From assembly GCA_036937835.1 (NCBI GenBank), contig CM072870.1:21868501-21932500 (forward strand): a stretch of DNA of 64,000 nucleotides. The letters run 5' to 3'. Position numbers and translations under genes: made by a program. Every line of letters starts with the position of its first letter. Position 1 is the stretch's first letter. The notes under the pieces were generated by a model that was not told the origin of the DNA, did not search any database, and worked only from the letters and a program-made list of their open reading frames with translations. This DNA is from Pampus argenteus. Lineage: Eukaryota; Chordata; Actinopteri; Scombriformes; Stromateidae. Below are positions 21,590-31,754 of the stretch, one piece after another.

Positions 21590-21655
21590 ACCCCTCAGAT
21601 TTATCTGGTGACCCTTTGGAGGACCCCGACCCCTAGGTTGGGAACCACTGGACTG
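21590..21655 (+). repeat. Possible hAT-type repeat terminus
   Basis: Contains GACCCCTAGGTTGGGAACCA followed by CTGG, a word typical of a common teleost hAT-like non-autonomous element, read outward. A partner terminus may be the CCAGGTTTCAACC at 20875. Confidence 0.4.
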
Positions 21656-21785
21656 GATCACTTTAATTGTTTTATTATTATCATCATTTATCAATCAGAG
21701 GGACCAAACCAGTACTTTTACTTTAACTACATCCAGCTGACAAAACTTGTGTACTAATACTTAAGTAGGATTTTTCATGTAGTAC

Positions 21786-21850
21786 TTCATCTAATAGTAT
21801 TTTTATCTAATAGTATTTTATCTAATAGTAATTGTATCTAATAGTATTGT
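21786..21850. repeat. Short tandem repeat (TATCTAATAGTATTT)
   Basis: Four to five imperfect copies of a 15-17 base unit in the patj 5' intron. Confidence 0.8.
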
Positions 21851-22692
21851 CACTTTGCCGTATTGGTACTTTTACCACACTTGTTACCTGCAGATAGTTC
21901 ACCTTCTGATTTATGTGAAGAAAGTTTTAACCAACACAAACCTTTTCAGGTGTGTCTCAGGTGAAAGTCACGTTATCAGACTGTTAGCTTAGCATGTAGC
22001 TCGGCAGAACCGGGCGGGGTCAGATAGACGTTATCAGCACACACAGGTGGACAAAAACAAACACACAAACAAACAACACAACACTCCCAAAGCTTCACAT
22101 TAAACGACAAAAACAGAAACCAAACTGTAGATCTAATTTACAGGCTGAAATCTGCAGGTGTGTGCTACCTGTACGCTCACCTGAGACACCAGGAAGTGAA
22201 ACTGAGCAGCTCCAGGTGGGAGTGGTGAATAACAAACCGAGTCTAACTCATAAAATCACCCATTAATGCGTGTTTATTTCATACCGTAGCGATTTAAACC
22301 GGTTAGCGTTGAATGAATCAGAGATTATCAGCAGGTTGAAGACGCAACAGGTGCATCAAACTTTAAAAAACGGAGAAAAACGCGTCAACAAGGTTGAAAA
22401 CACGCGATATTAACTCAGTCACGACAGACGACTCAACTTCTCTGTGTGTTTATGAGCGTTAACGAGAGTTTAAACGACTTTCAGCAACTTTTCCTCCATC
22501 AGCTTCAACTTTCACAGAGTCACAGCTGCTAGCCGTTAGCATGCTAACTGCTGTTAAAACGCGTCTTTGAACGCGTCGCTTCGTCATGTTTCAAACAGAC
22601 AAACTGTCGCACATTTTATCTGCGTGTTAGCGGTGATTTCACGAAGCACAGAGAGATTAAAAAACACACAGTTTAACTGTCGTAAAACTCAC

Positions 22693-22745
22693 ATGAACTG
22701 GATCCAGTCTGACACACCAGTGTCGCTTTAATGCTGCGTTCTAGT
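22693..22745 (-). other. patj: Probable non-coding first exon of patj
   Basis: On the minus strand the sequence ends CAGTTCAT|GTGAGT, an excellent donor that could splice to the acceptor at 20611. The upstream limit and transcription start are not visible. This rests on the donor only. Confidence 0.35.
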
Positions 22746-22782
22746 GGTGTAGGAAATGTTATAACTGATTTTTTTTTTTTGT

Positions 22783-23011
22783 GAAATATTGGATCATTTG
22801 AACATTTATTGAAATGAAACCATGTGAGAAGTTTAGAGGTAAAAATCACTATTTGGTGGAGCTGTTAACAACTCATAGACATCTGAAATGTGACCCGACT
22901 ACACACTGCTTTTAGTAAGACGTCAAAAGACTAAAAGGTTGAAACCACTGGTTTCATCTTTAACAATGTGTTGGATTTTAAAAGCTTCTTATATTATCCA
23001 TTGAGTCAAAT
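22783..23011 (-). repeat. Inverted repeat arm 2 (uninterrupted)
   Basis: Reverse complement of arm 1 at 20838-21488 without the nested insertion. It ends at ATTGAGTCAAAT, matching ATTGACTCAATGG at the outer end of arm 1. The arms flank about 1.3 kb that includes the likely first exon of patj. Confidence 0.85.
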
Positions 23012-23024
23012 CTGCATCTGAACA

Positions 23025-23150
23025 GTAACTAAAGCTGTCAGATAAATGTAGTGGAGTAGAAAGTACTAGATTTACCTCTGACATGTAGTAGAGTGGAAGT
23101 ATAAAGTAGCATCAAATGGAAATACTCGTGTAAAAAGTACCTCATATATT
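23025..23150 (-). repeat. Dispersed repeat family 2, reverse copy
   Basis: Contains AGTAACTAAAGCTGTCAGAT, GTAGTGGAGTAGAAAGTACT and AGTATAAAGTAGCATCAAAT. It reads as the reverse complement of the AAGTACTTTTACTC-type repeat seen at 7065-7160. Confidence 0.55.
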
Positions 23151-23872
23151 TTTATACATGTCAATGTCTTGGTGCAAATATTAAATCATTAAATCTAAAT
23201 AATAATAATATTTTTTATATATTTAAACAAAACAAACACCGATGGATCCACATGATTTAATCCAGTACTTGTAGACTGGGCTACTTTTGGCCTAACCAAA
23301 TAAACACAAACTAGTAAATACATAATAAATTCCTCTTCTAGGATTTACTACTTAAAATATAACATACTTTTTTTTTGAAGTTGAGTTTTGAGATGAGTTT
23401 AAAAGTTACTTCTTGACCATGTGAACGTGTTACAATCAATCTTTTCTTCTTTTTAAGTGTCTTCGTCTTACTGTAATTTATAGTCATATTTAATTATCTT
23501 AGCTTAGTTCATGTGTCATATTTGACTCAAACCTTTAGAAACACATTTCAGTCATCAACAGTGTGCATCACACAAACGGATTTTTTGAATAAAAAAAAAA
23601 CTGAGCAGAATCAAGATTTAAAGATTTAAAATAAACATAAACATTACATATGGGAGGTGGCTTGCAGCTACAGTGTAGTATTATTTTCCCATAAAGTCAA
23701 TACAAGACAATGATGTACAATAAAATGATACAATGGTCGTTTTAAAATATATTTAGTTAATAAATATGTATTTAATATTATGTGTTGTGTTTTCTACGAC
23801 ACAACACAATGCTGAATTATTATTTTCAGAGTGGTCATGAATGCAGCACTGAGCCACGTGACATAAGCAGAC

Positions 23873-24006
23873 ATGGCGTCCTCCCGGAGACTGTCGGTTT
23901 GTTTACGCTCCGGGATTTGGAGCATCTTATTTTACTGTATTTACTCTCATTTAAAGGTTGTTTTGGCGGAAGATGTGGAAAGCTGCGAGAACTTAAGACT
24001 CGGACA
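23873..24006 (+). CDS. tm2d1: tm2d1 exon 1 (signal region)
   Basis: 134 bp from ATG to CTCGGACA, followed at once by ATATCCTTT, the U12 AT-AC donor consensus. It encodes MASSRRLSVCLRSGIWSILF and a hydrophobic run, then CENLRLGQ, against CEDLKVGQ in human. No GT donor gives the expected join to exon 2. An upstream frame starting at 23782 is a shadow. Confidence 0.9.
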
Positions 24007-24999
24007 ATATCCTTTAAATCAAGTTTGTGTGCGTATTTTACATTTAGAGGCAGAAAATGTACCTGAAGCTGCCGTTTTAGCCGCAGCTAGCTTAATGATG
24101 TTTCAATCTGAGCTGAAACGTTTCATATATAAAAAATATTAGTGATATGTAACACTACAGTATTAATATAGTAGTTGAAATATATAGTATTTTTTAAATT
24201 AGGGTTAGGGTGAAAAAATAAGAATCAAATTAAACACTCCCTTAATAAAAATGACCAATTTCCAAATCAACCTGATACCGTCAGAAACAGGCTGCTTATT
24301 AATGTTAAAAACATGAACTGTGTTGACGACGGTCTTTAAACTCATCACGGCTCCATATTCACAACAATGAACCGATGTGATGTGACGTTTAGATATAAAC
24401 CGGTTTCCAGATTACAGATTGAACAAAATGTACAAAATCTATGTAGAAACAAACAAGCAAGAAAGATGATGGATGGAAGAAGATATGAACATGCTCCCAG
24501 CGTCATTGTGGTAATCAGTTGGCTACTGGGTTGTGTCAAATACACAATATTTAATAGAAAGCACTGACTGGAAGAAGGAAGAAATATAAAGAACCAGGTC
24601 ATCTGAGAACTACTGACTCCTCTCAGCTTCTTGTGTTGTGTTCATGTTGAATCAGACATTTTAGACTCCTTCACTCTGCTCACGTATTTCTGTAAAGATC
24701 CAAAGATAGACGAAGCCACTCAGGAGCCGGAGAGCTGCAGGGACATGACGGCCTGGGGTGAGCTCGACGGGACGGCGTCTGACCCGTCTTTAGTGATTTC
24801 TGTACAACCTGATGTTGTGTTAGATGGCTTTTTGTTTTACGTGCTTGACATTGTGGCTTATGCATGTTATGACCTTTGACCTTCATGGTTTGAAATTTGA
24901 ACGATAAATGGAAATATTGATCGGGAATCGGTCTGAAAACCAACTTATGTTCTCCTGATGAACTGACTGTAGATCAGACAGCTTCAGTAGTCGTCCTCA

Positions 25000-25066
<67 letters not shown>

Positions 25067-25534
25067 CGTTCAGTGGAGTGCCTCCCAGCTCCGAACATCA
25101 GCTGTCGGCTCTCCAACGGGACGGAGTTCAGGTTCAGCGGGGACGAGGTGGGCTTCAACAAAACCATCCCCTGCAGGAACGTGTGAGTGCTCATCACACA
25201 CACACACACACACACACACCAGCAGCTTCCTGTGGAGAGGATAAACAGCTGCATGGTTGAATTATCACATTTTTGTGACTTCATTTTAGAGGCTTTTGAC
25301 TATGTGTTGATAAATGTTATAAATGATGCTCGTCATGGTTATATTGACTCATTATAATTCTGATTATTTTTGATAATAATTGTGAAAATAATTCATTTTG
25401 CCAAAGAGAATAGTAACGGTGTGTTTTCCTCTCAGGAGTGGGTATTCCTACAAAGTAGCTGTGGCTTTATCTCTGTTCCTCGGCTGGCTTGGAGCCGACC
25501 GCTTCTACCTGGGATATCCTGCTCTAGGTACGCA

Positions 25535-25579
<45 letters not shown>

Positions 25580-26233
25580 CTCACTGTCTGTTTGGACACC
25601 TTTAGTTGTCACTGTGCTGGTGGAACAAACATGCCCCTAAAATAAACCTTGTGTTAACACCCAGTGTTATTCACAAAAACGCTGCTGCCTTAAAGTCTCT
25701 GAATCAACGCTTCAGTTTTTAGTTTTCAGTCTCATTTATTCCGTATTTTTACGTATTAACATCTGTGTATGAACCCAGATATAATAAGCAGTTACCAACT
25801 AAAACCATGTAACACTTTTTTCTTTTTTTTTGTTAAAATTTCTACCAAATCTGCAAATACCTCAGGAAATCAGTATAAAATTAAAGGATCTATTAAATAA
25901 AGCGTTAACGACAGTTTCAGGAAAGACGTATATTTTTGTATTTTAGGTTCACTTTAGTAAAGTCGGAGTTTTCTTGTGTCCATCTAGTGGTCGTTAAACT
26001 CATCTTCAGGGTGTCTAAATGCACCGATGAAAATGGGCGGCGCTGCCCTTTAACTGTTTTCACATTTTATGGTTTTTCAGTCTGAATACAAATTGAACCA
26101 AATTAGTTTTAGTTTGTTGCTGATCTGCTCACAAAAGGTCATAATAACCCGAAGAATAACAGGTATGATTATTACCACAATAAGGACGAGTTATTATCAG
26201 CAGCCGAGATCTCTTCCTTCATTTAATGAGCCG

Positions 26234-26332
<99 letters not shown>

Positions 26333-28480
26333 TCAGAGGTTTTTTGGATGGAGGACAGCTGCACTAACGAACACCTGGCCTGATTTGCAGCAGGTCATCT
26401 TGAGCCGAGTCAGATTTATTTAAAAAAATAATAATAATAATTTTATAAGCAGGATTGTTAATGAGCTTCACAGAATAACAAACAAACAAACAAACAACCA
26501 GATAATAAGATTTAACAGCTGTCAGTAAAATATAACAGATGTTACAGTTAAAGATTAAAACATCTCAACTATCATCTCTCAATGACTTTCAGTGTTATTT
26601 ACAACAATAACAACAATCATCCTTGACAACAGTCGACATTTGTCCTGAAGGTGACGCTAGAGGAGAAGTCACAGCGTCATTAAAATCATCGTTAATCAAT
26701 CGTTAATGGAGTGGACAAAATATTAAGAACACTTAATAAAAAGTTATGGCAGAGCTGTATTTGATTGTTTGGAGTCACATTAGATTACAAACAACTGGAC
26801 GTTTGTAGAAATGCCGCCTGTAAGACAAAACCCAGGTTTCAGCCGCTCCATGAACGTGTGTGCATGTATTAATATTAACTGAGTCTCTTTCTTCCGTCTC
26901 AGGACTGTTGAAGTTCTGCACCGTTGGTTTCTGTGGAATCGGCACTCTGATCGACTTCATATTGATCGCCATGCAGGTGAGTCATAAAACCAGTCGGGTA
27001 CTGATCAGCCTGTAAACAGACGGACGTCATTTCATTTCATGTCTGATCTCCTAGAAATATTTCAACCAATAGATGATGATGGTGTATTTTTCTTCACTAC
27101 AAGCAACATGTGATTATAGAGCTTCAATTAATGACATTAATGTCATACATAATACACTCAAATATTTTAGCAATTAATTGATTTAACTGTTTAATCAATG
27201 AATGATAGAAAAAGTGAAAAATGAACAATTTACAATGTAAAAATGTGAAACTCCAGTGATGGAGAACAGGCAGAGTTCAGATTCAGTGATTGTTTCCTCA
27301 CACACAGACACACTCAGGTTCTTGTTTCATGTCCTCTTTAAAAGTGACACTTATGATGAAGAGTTCCTTGTTTCCCGGAGGATCCATTTCAGTGTGGCGC
27401 GCGGCAGCAGAGCCTCATATTTTAGCAGCTAACAGCCCGCTCGGGGGGGGAGGGCCGGCGAGGCTGATGTATAAACAGGCGTCGGCCTTCTGATTATTAT
27501 TTACAGCATCCATCCTGCGGCGGATGCTTCATCTCTGAGGTCCTCAGGATGAAGGATGTTTCTAGAAATTTCTAATGGACTGTGAGAGCGCGGGAGACAG
27601 ACGAATGGAGCGAAGGGAACCAAGAGGTGAAGGGACGAATTACTCCTTCCTGTTGAGGTGTTTTAGATAATAAAGGCCGGATATCCATCACAGGAAGGAG
27701 GGAAGGGACCTGCAGGGACACGGCGACGGACGGATGTTTAGATGGACGGACAGACAGATGGAGGATAGAGGGATGGATGGATAGATGGATGGATGCAGGG
27801 ATGGATGGATGGATGGACGGACGGACGGATAGATGGAGGGACGGTTGAATGGATGGAGGGATGGATGGACGGACAGACAGACAGATGGAGGGACGGATGG
27901 ATAGATGGATGGACGGACGGACGGAAGGACTAATGGCCCGTTAAAACCTGAACATGATGCGAGTCGTCTGACGGATCAGAGATTTTAAACTTCTGTGTCA
28001 GAAGAAACTAAACTAAGTGCAGTTGCAGTAACTTTAACATCTTTGGGTTTTAACATTTGAAGATCAGTTAATCCAGAAAACAACTGACAGATTATTCAGT
28101 AATGAAAATATTGGATAGCTGCAGCCCTACATAATATTGTTGTAAGTAATTTTTGTGTTAGATCTGATGAAACATTGAAGAATTGAATTCATTGATCAAA
28201 CCTGCAATTTTCTTTCACACAACAAGTGCACAAATCAATCGGATGATCAGGTACGAATTTAAGGAAACTCTGAAAGAACGCAGTCGTCGGTTTTCACTCT
28301 GCATGTTAAAATGATTTCAGTGTATTAAATATCATCATCATCATCATCATGTTGTGTTTCCTCCTGCAGATCGTGGGTCCAGCAGACGGTTCAAACTACA
28401 TCGTGGATTATTACGGCGCCCGACTGACCCGTCTGTCCATCACGAACCAGACGTACAGGAAGCCTCACCTGGCTCTGTGA
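23873..28480 (+). CDS. tm2d1: tm2d1: TM2 domain containing 1 (complete, six exons)
   Basis: Tm2d1 belongs to the TM2D family (beta-amyloid-binding protein-like). These are two-pass membrane proteins of the secretory and endolysosomal pathway, whose biochemical role is still unclear. The fly homologues act in Notch signalling. Six exons give 197 residues, against about 207 in human. In order: an N-terminal hydrophobic signal or anchor (about 10-31), a Cys-rich ectodomain with CKDPKIDEATQEP and CLPAPNISC, the first membrane helix (VAVALSLFLGWLGA), the family DRF motif in GADRFYLGYPALG, a second helix (about 142-163), and a C-terminal tail ending KPHLAL. Apart from the signal region, each exon aligns to human TM2D1 as I remember it. 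Intron 1 looks like an AT-AC minor-spliceosome intron; the others are GT-AG. Confidence 0.95.
24007..24683 (+). other. tm2d1: tm2d1 intron 1, AT-AC U12-type
   Basis: The intron begins ATATCCTTT and ends GCTCAC, with a branch-site-like TCCTTCAC whose A lies about 10 bases before the end. This join alone restores the conserved GQYxCKDPKI reading. The rest is AT-rich and holds two short GGTTAGGGT-type words near 24204. Confidence 0.85.
24684..24757 (+). CDS. tm2d1: tm2d1 exon 2
   Basis: 74 bp from GTATTTCTG to GCCTGGG|GTGAGC. With exon 1 it encodes QYFCKDPKIDEATQEPESCR and DMTAW, the first half of the Cys-rich ectodomain. Human has QYICKDPKINDATQEPVNC. Confidence 0.94.
25002..25064. repeat. (GT)n microsatellite before tm2d1 exon 3
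   Basis: About 31 GT units ending nine bases before the exon 3 boundary. It takes the place of a normal polypyrimidine tract; only GTTCGTTCAG separates it from the exon. Confidence 0.95.
25074..25182 (+). CDS. tm2d1: tm2d1 exon 3
   Basis: 109 bp, from GTTCGTTCAG to AGGAACGT|GTGAGT. It encodes VECLPAPNISCRLSNGTEFR and FSGDEVGFNKTIPCRNV, with two N-glycosylation sequons (NIS, NGT). Human has CFPAPNITC and NEVGFFKPISCRNV. Confidence 0.96.
25436..25527 (+). CDS. tm2d1: tm2d1 exon 4 (first membrane helix and DRF motif)
   Basis: 92 bp, from CCTCTCAG to GCTCTAG|GTACGC. It encodes SGYSYKVAVALSLFLGWLGA and DRFYLGYPAL, nearly identical to human. The DRF motif between the helices is the signature of the TM2 family. 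Confidence 0.97.
26236..26331. repeat. (TG)n microsatellite, about 47 units
   Basis: Uninterrupted TG run and the longest pure dinucleotide tract in the window. It can adopt Z-DNA and is probably highly polymorphic. Confidence 0.97.
26702..26734 (+). repeat. Dispersed GTGGACAAAATATTA repeat, copy 2
   Basis: Shares TTAATGG and GTGGACAAAATATTAAGAAC with 13646-13677. Confidence 0.5.
26903..26976 (+). CDS. tm2d1: tm2d1 exon 5 (second membrane helix)
   Basis: 74 bp, from CGTCTCAG to ATGCAG|GTGAGT. It encodes LLKFCTVGFCGIGTLIDFIL and IAMQ, against LLKFCTVGFCGIGSLIDFIL in human. Confidence 0.97.
27735..27930. repeat. Degenerate tetranucleotide array (GGAT/GGAC)
   Basis: A 200 bp stretch built of GGAT, GGAC, AGAT and GGAG words, such as ATGGATGGATGGACGGACGG. 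It seems an ageing GGAT microsatellite with GGAC variants. Confidence 0.85.
28045..28135. repeat. Dispersed MITE-like element, family 1 (fragment)
   Basis: Contains CAGTTAATCCAGAAAACAAC and ends GGATAGCTGCAGCCCTAC, like the terminus of the family 1 elements. Confidence 0.4.
28370..28480 (+). CDS. tm2d1: tm2d1 exon 6 (C-terminus)
   Basis: 37 codons including TGA, from CCTCCTGCAG. It encodes IVGPADGSNYIVDYYGARLT and RLSITNQTYRKPHLAL. Human has IVGPSDGSSYIIDYYGTRLT. Confidence 0.97.
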   Translation: MVGPADGSNYIVDYYGARLTRLSITNQTYRKPHLAL

Positions 28481-28536
28481 GCGCACCGACGGGAACATCG
28501 TACGTTCACGAGTCTTGAAAGTTCTTCCTAAATGAG

Positions 28537-28603
28537 AGTATATATATATTAGCTATATATATATATACATATATATATATATACTCATTATATATATTAT
28601 TAT
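28537..28603. repeat. AT-rich palindromic tract
   Basis: Alternating TATATA runs around TAGCTA and TACATA form near-palindromes about 60 bases after the tm2d1 stop codon. The tract is likely cruciform-prone and hard to sequence. Confidence 0.75.
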
Positions 28604-29072
28604 ATGATACTGAAAAGTGTGAATGTGCTGAAAGTCTGAGAATATGGAAACTGTAAATACGAAACTGTAAATGCTTTTTTATTGTATTTTCTGCTGTAAA
28701 TGAATCATTGCTGACGAAGATGAATGAATCAGATTATGTAACCTAAAAAGAAATATGATGACTAGTTATTTATTAAACTTGTGATAAAACCAGAGAAATT
28801 ATTTGACACTTCTTAAAACATGCTGGGAATTATTTCCTGAACTTAACGCGAGTCCTCCCACTTTGCTTCCACACTTTATTTCAACTTTCCTAAATTTGTG
28901 ACGCAAATAAGTCACAGATACTACTTATGGTTTATATTATTTATGGTATATATTATTATTATTATTATAAAACGCCACGGTTTCTTTTGATACCATAAAA
29001 TACTTCAAAATGTAAAGAAATGAATAAAAGCATGAGAAATATTTTACCACCAAGACCAGGACAGGCTGAGTT

Positions 29073-29137
29073 TATATATATATATATATGTATGTATATA
29101 TATATATATGTATGTATATATATATATATATGTATGT

Positions 29138-29178
<41 letters not shown>

Positions 29179-29294
29179 TGTATGTGTATATATATATATG
29201 TATGTATATATATATATATATGTATGTATATATATATATATATATGTATGTGTGTATATATATATATATGTGTGTATATATATATATGTATGTG

Positions 29295-29334
<40 letters not shown>

Positions 29335-29477
29335 TATATGTATATATATGTATGTATATATATATATATGTATGTATATATATATATATATATGTATGTA
29401 TATATATATGTATGTATATATATATGTATGTATATATATATATGTATGTGTATATATATATATATATGTATGTATAT

Positions 29478-29561
<84 letters not shown>

Positions 29562-29635
29562 ATATATATGTATGTATATGTATGTATATATATATGTATG
29601 TATATATATATGTATGTATATATATATATATATAT
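29073..29635. repeat. Compound TATA/TGTA microsatellite array (about 560 bp)
   Basis: Runs of (TA)n alternate with TATGTATG and TATGTGTG blocks through the whole stretch. All three + strand frames are open for 178-205 codons of Tyr/Ile/Met/Val/Cys, which is a composition artefact and not genes. Confidence 0.97.
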
Positions 29636-29795
29636 AACCTTTAATAACCTATTTTAAAGGATTCTTATCAAAATATATCATTAAAATATTTTTCTCTCAA
29701 ATATTGATTACGATATTGGATTTTAAAAAAGAGCTAGAATCAGGCTGATAGTTCAGCTGTGAGTTTTCTGATGAGTTTAACTTTATAGTTCAAGG

Positions 29796-29833
<38 letters not shown>

Positions 29834-30654
29834 GGGACGCAGTAGTTAAATATCAGAGTGTAAAGTCAACATGCTGCAGGTTTCTCAGGGAGCAGAGAAA
29901 CGACACTGGCCGGCTTCTCATTTAGGTTAAAGGGTCATTTCACTTAAATTACTGTCAGCTTGTTTTGTTTTGTTTTTCTTTGTTCAGGTTTCGATTCAGT
30001 GAAAAGTACATTTTGGAGTTTGGTTTTTAATATTTTGTACTTTGGGAGAATTGAAAGTTTGTCTCTTTAGTGTGAAAGTGAAATTTGTGTTTCCAAAACA
30101 TATAAAATAAAATAAGAAAAAAAATGAAGAGAATCATGTTTCAGTAAATGACAGTTAAACATTTTATTCTTTCTGTTTCTCTTCAGGTCTCATTGAATAT
30201 AAAGAAAACTACATACGAGCGACTGACGTTACAAACGTTGATCTTCAGTTAAAGTTTTTTTATCAACACTAGAAATGTATAAAGTAATATTTCAAACCTT
30301 TCACATTCCTGCTGATCATTTTCTAAATCCTCCATCAGTTAAATTGATTTCTCTCATTTCAGCAGCCGTTTGTTTCACTCAGTTTCTAAAATGCAGTTAA
30401 ATGCAGTTTATCTGAGTCATCTGGTCACCTTTATATCTTCACATCTGTCTAGTTTCCAGTGTGGGCTGTTTGTGTTATTTAATATGATTTCTAATGTAAT
30501 ATAATGTGACGTTTCAGTGCTGCTCTGTCTTTAAGTTATTATTGTTTTTTCCATGAAAATTTACTTTGTAAATAAAGTTTTTTATCATCATTAAACACCA
30601 CTATTCGTTTTTTTTTTTTTGCATGAGTCTGAAAAGTGAAGCCAATGCAGAAAC

Positions 30655-30935
30655 ATGTTAAAGCTGCATTCTCACTAAAGACCAGCAGGGGGCGACTTCA
30701 CCGGCTATAAAAAGAAGTCCGATTGGTTGGACGACTATGAGGAAAAGAGTCTACTTCTCACTTGATTTATTATTATTAATATAATTGCTAGTTTCAAATC
30801 TTCATCAATACAGCATGATGTCCATTTTTTTAAATTCTGGTCCAAATTAGAGTAAAATAGATGCAGGTGTGGCTACCTGATTGACAATCGCTACCACGAC
30901 AACAACGTTGATTATGCTTCGTAACCCTTAGGTAT
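30655..30935 (+). repeat. Teleost-type dispersed repeat (AAGAAGTCCGATTGGTTGG)
   Basis: Contains AAGAAGTCCGATTGGTTGGA, AGTCTACTTCTC, CTAGTTTCAAATCTTCATCA and AATACAGCATGATGTCCAT, which I remember as parts of an abundant fish interspersed repeat. It sits between tm2d1 and nfia. Confidence 0.45.
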
Positions 30936-31722
30936 GAAGGTAAGATTAGGACTTGATTGATGACATAGCTGTCATTATTTTATTTTATTTTATTTTATTA
31001 TAATAGTTAACGTGCATTACAGACGCAATGTAGCTGCTAGCTTGCTAGCTTGCTCCACTCACGATGATCAACTTTCAACAACATCAAAAAAACTAAAGAG
31101 GAGACAGCTGTGATCTGGGTTAATAGACACCAAAGTTCGGAAACAGGAATTAAATGTTTGTTCTCAGTGAGATTCGTTGTTCCTGCGGCCACTAGAGGGC
31201 GCTGTCACGTAACTCTTCTTCCTGAAACGACACGCTCTCGTTTTTCTCAGTCTCAGTTCTTCACCACGTTAATCAGTGCTCGTTTTGTAACGTGTTTAAC
31301 TTCAGCTGAGAACAGTTGTGAGCAGCGAGCGTTTCCTCCGTTTAATTACTATTCAGAAACACTGAGAAGCAGATACTGAGGGTGTGTGTGTGTGTCGCCT
31401 CTCTGTGTTTTCATGTGGAGTTAGCAGCCATGTGGCTTTCATCAAAATTCAATTATCATACTGTACCACGCTTCACAGGACACACACACACACGCACGCA
31501 CACACGTACACACAGCAGTACAGGACCAGGAGAATGCAGAAACACTTTTATAGTTTCTGTAACACACACACACACTTGTTTTCTTTTGAAAATCATATAA
31601 AATACATCCTGTCACTCCAAATTAACCACAAATTTTCACCAAATTTCAGCGAAAACTATCTTTTGTATATTAGGAGATAAACAGCAGGTGGCGCTAATCC
31701 TCCAGTCGATGTCATTACACTC

Positions 31723-31754
31723 AGACATATATACATATATATGTATATATGTCT
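31723..31754. repeat. Perfect 32 bp palindrome
   Basis: Reads AGACATATATACATAT followed by its exact reverse complement, with no spacer. Confidence 0.95.

Larger units (their letters stand above)
20611..22692 (-). other. patj: patj first intron (5' UTR intron)
   Basis: About 2.1 kb separates the ATG exon from the probable first exon. It holds one arm of a large inverted repeat (20838-21488), a nested LINE 3' piece (20922-21367) and a short tandem repeat of TATCTAATAGTATTT (21786-21850). Confidence 0.5.
22746..23872. promoter_or_regulatory. Head-to-head patj/tm2d1 intergenic region
   Basis: The 1.1 kb between the probable first exon of patj (minus) and the tm2d1 start codon (plus) should hold both promoters. 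It is AT-rich with no TATA box I trust. It contains inverted repeat arm 2 (22783-23011) and a reverse copy of repeat family 2 (23025-23150), leaving about 700 bases of unique sequence next to tm2d1. Confidence 0.4.
25528..26902 (+). other. tm2d1: tm2d1 intron 4
   Basis: 1.4 kb intron. It holds a CA microsatellite (25537-25576), the longest TG microsatellite of the gene (26236-26331) and a second GTGGACAAAATATTA repeat (26702-26734). Confidence 0.7.
26977..28369 (+). other. tm2d1: tm2d1 intron 5
   Basis: 1.4 kb intron with two family 1 repeat pieces (27115-27235 and 28045-28135), a GC-rich patch near 27390-27480, a degenerate GGAT/GGAC tandem array (27735-27930) and a (CAT)n run before exon 6 (28330-28350). 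Confidence 0.6.
28481..30595 (+). other. tm2d1: Possible tm2d1 3' UTR and downstream repeats
   Basis: AATAAA signals occur at 29023-29028 and 30571-30576. The latter, after TTTACTTTGTAAATAAAG, looks the more typical 3' end. Between them lies the TATG array. If the distal signal is used, the UTR would contain the array; the proximal signal would exclude it. Confidence 0.3.

Noticed and set aside
23782..24142. 94-codon and 89-codon frames crossing tm2d1 exon 1
   Set aside because: The first is out of frame. The second runs past the AT-AC donor into the intron, giving a tail that does not resemble TM2D1.
24200..24220. Telomere-like GGTTAGGGTG
   Set aside because: Only about two units, far too short to call an interstitial telomeric repeat.
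25002..25286. Cys-Val and His-Thr repeat proteins over CA/TG tracts, here and at dozens of other places
   Set aside because: Any (CA)n or (TG)n tract is open in all frames. Real exon 3 of tm2d1 overlaps them only by chance.
29020..29657. Three overlapping frames of 178-205 codons (Tyr/Ile/Met/Val/Cys)
   Set aside because: They are the translation of a TATA/TGTA microsatellite that lacks stop codons in three frames; no gene is implied.
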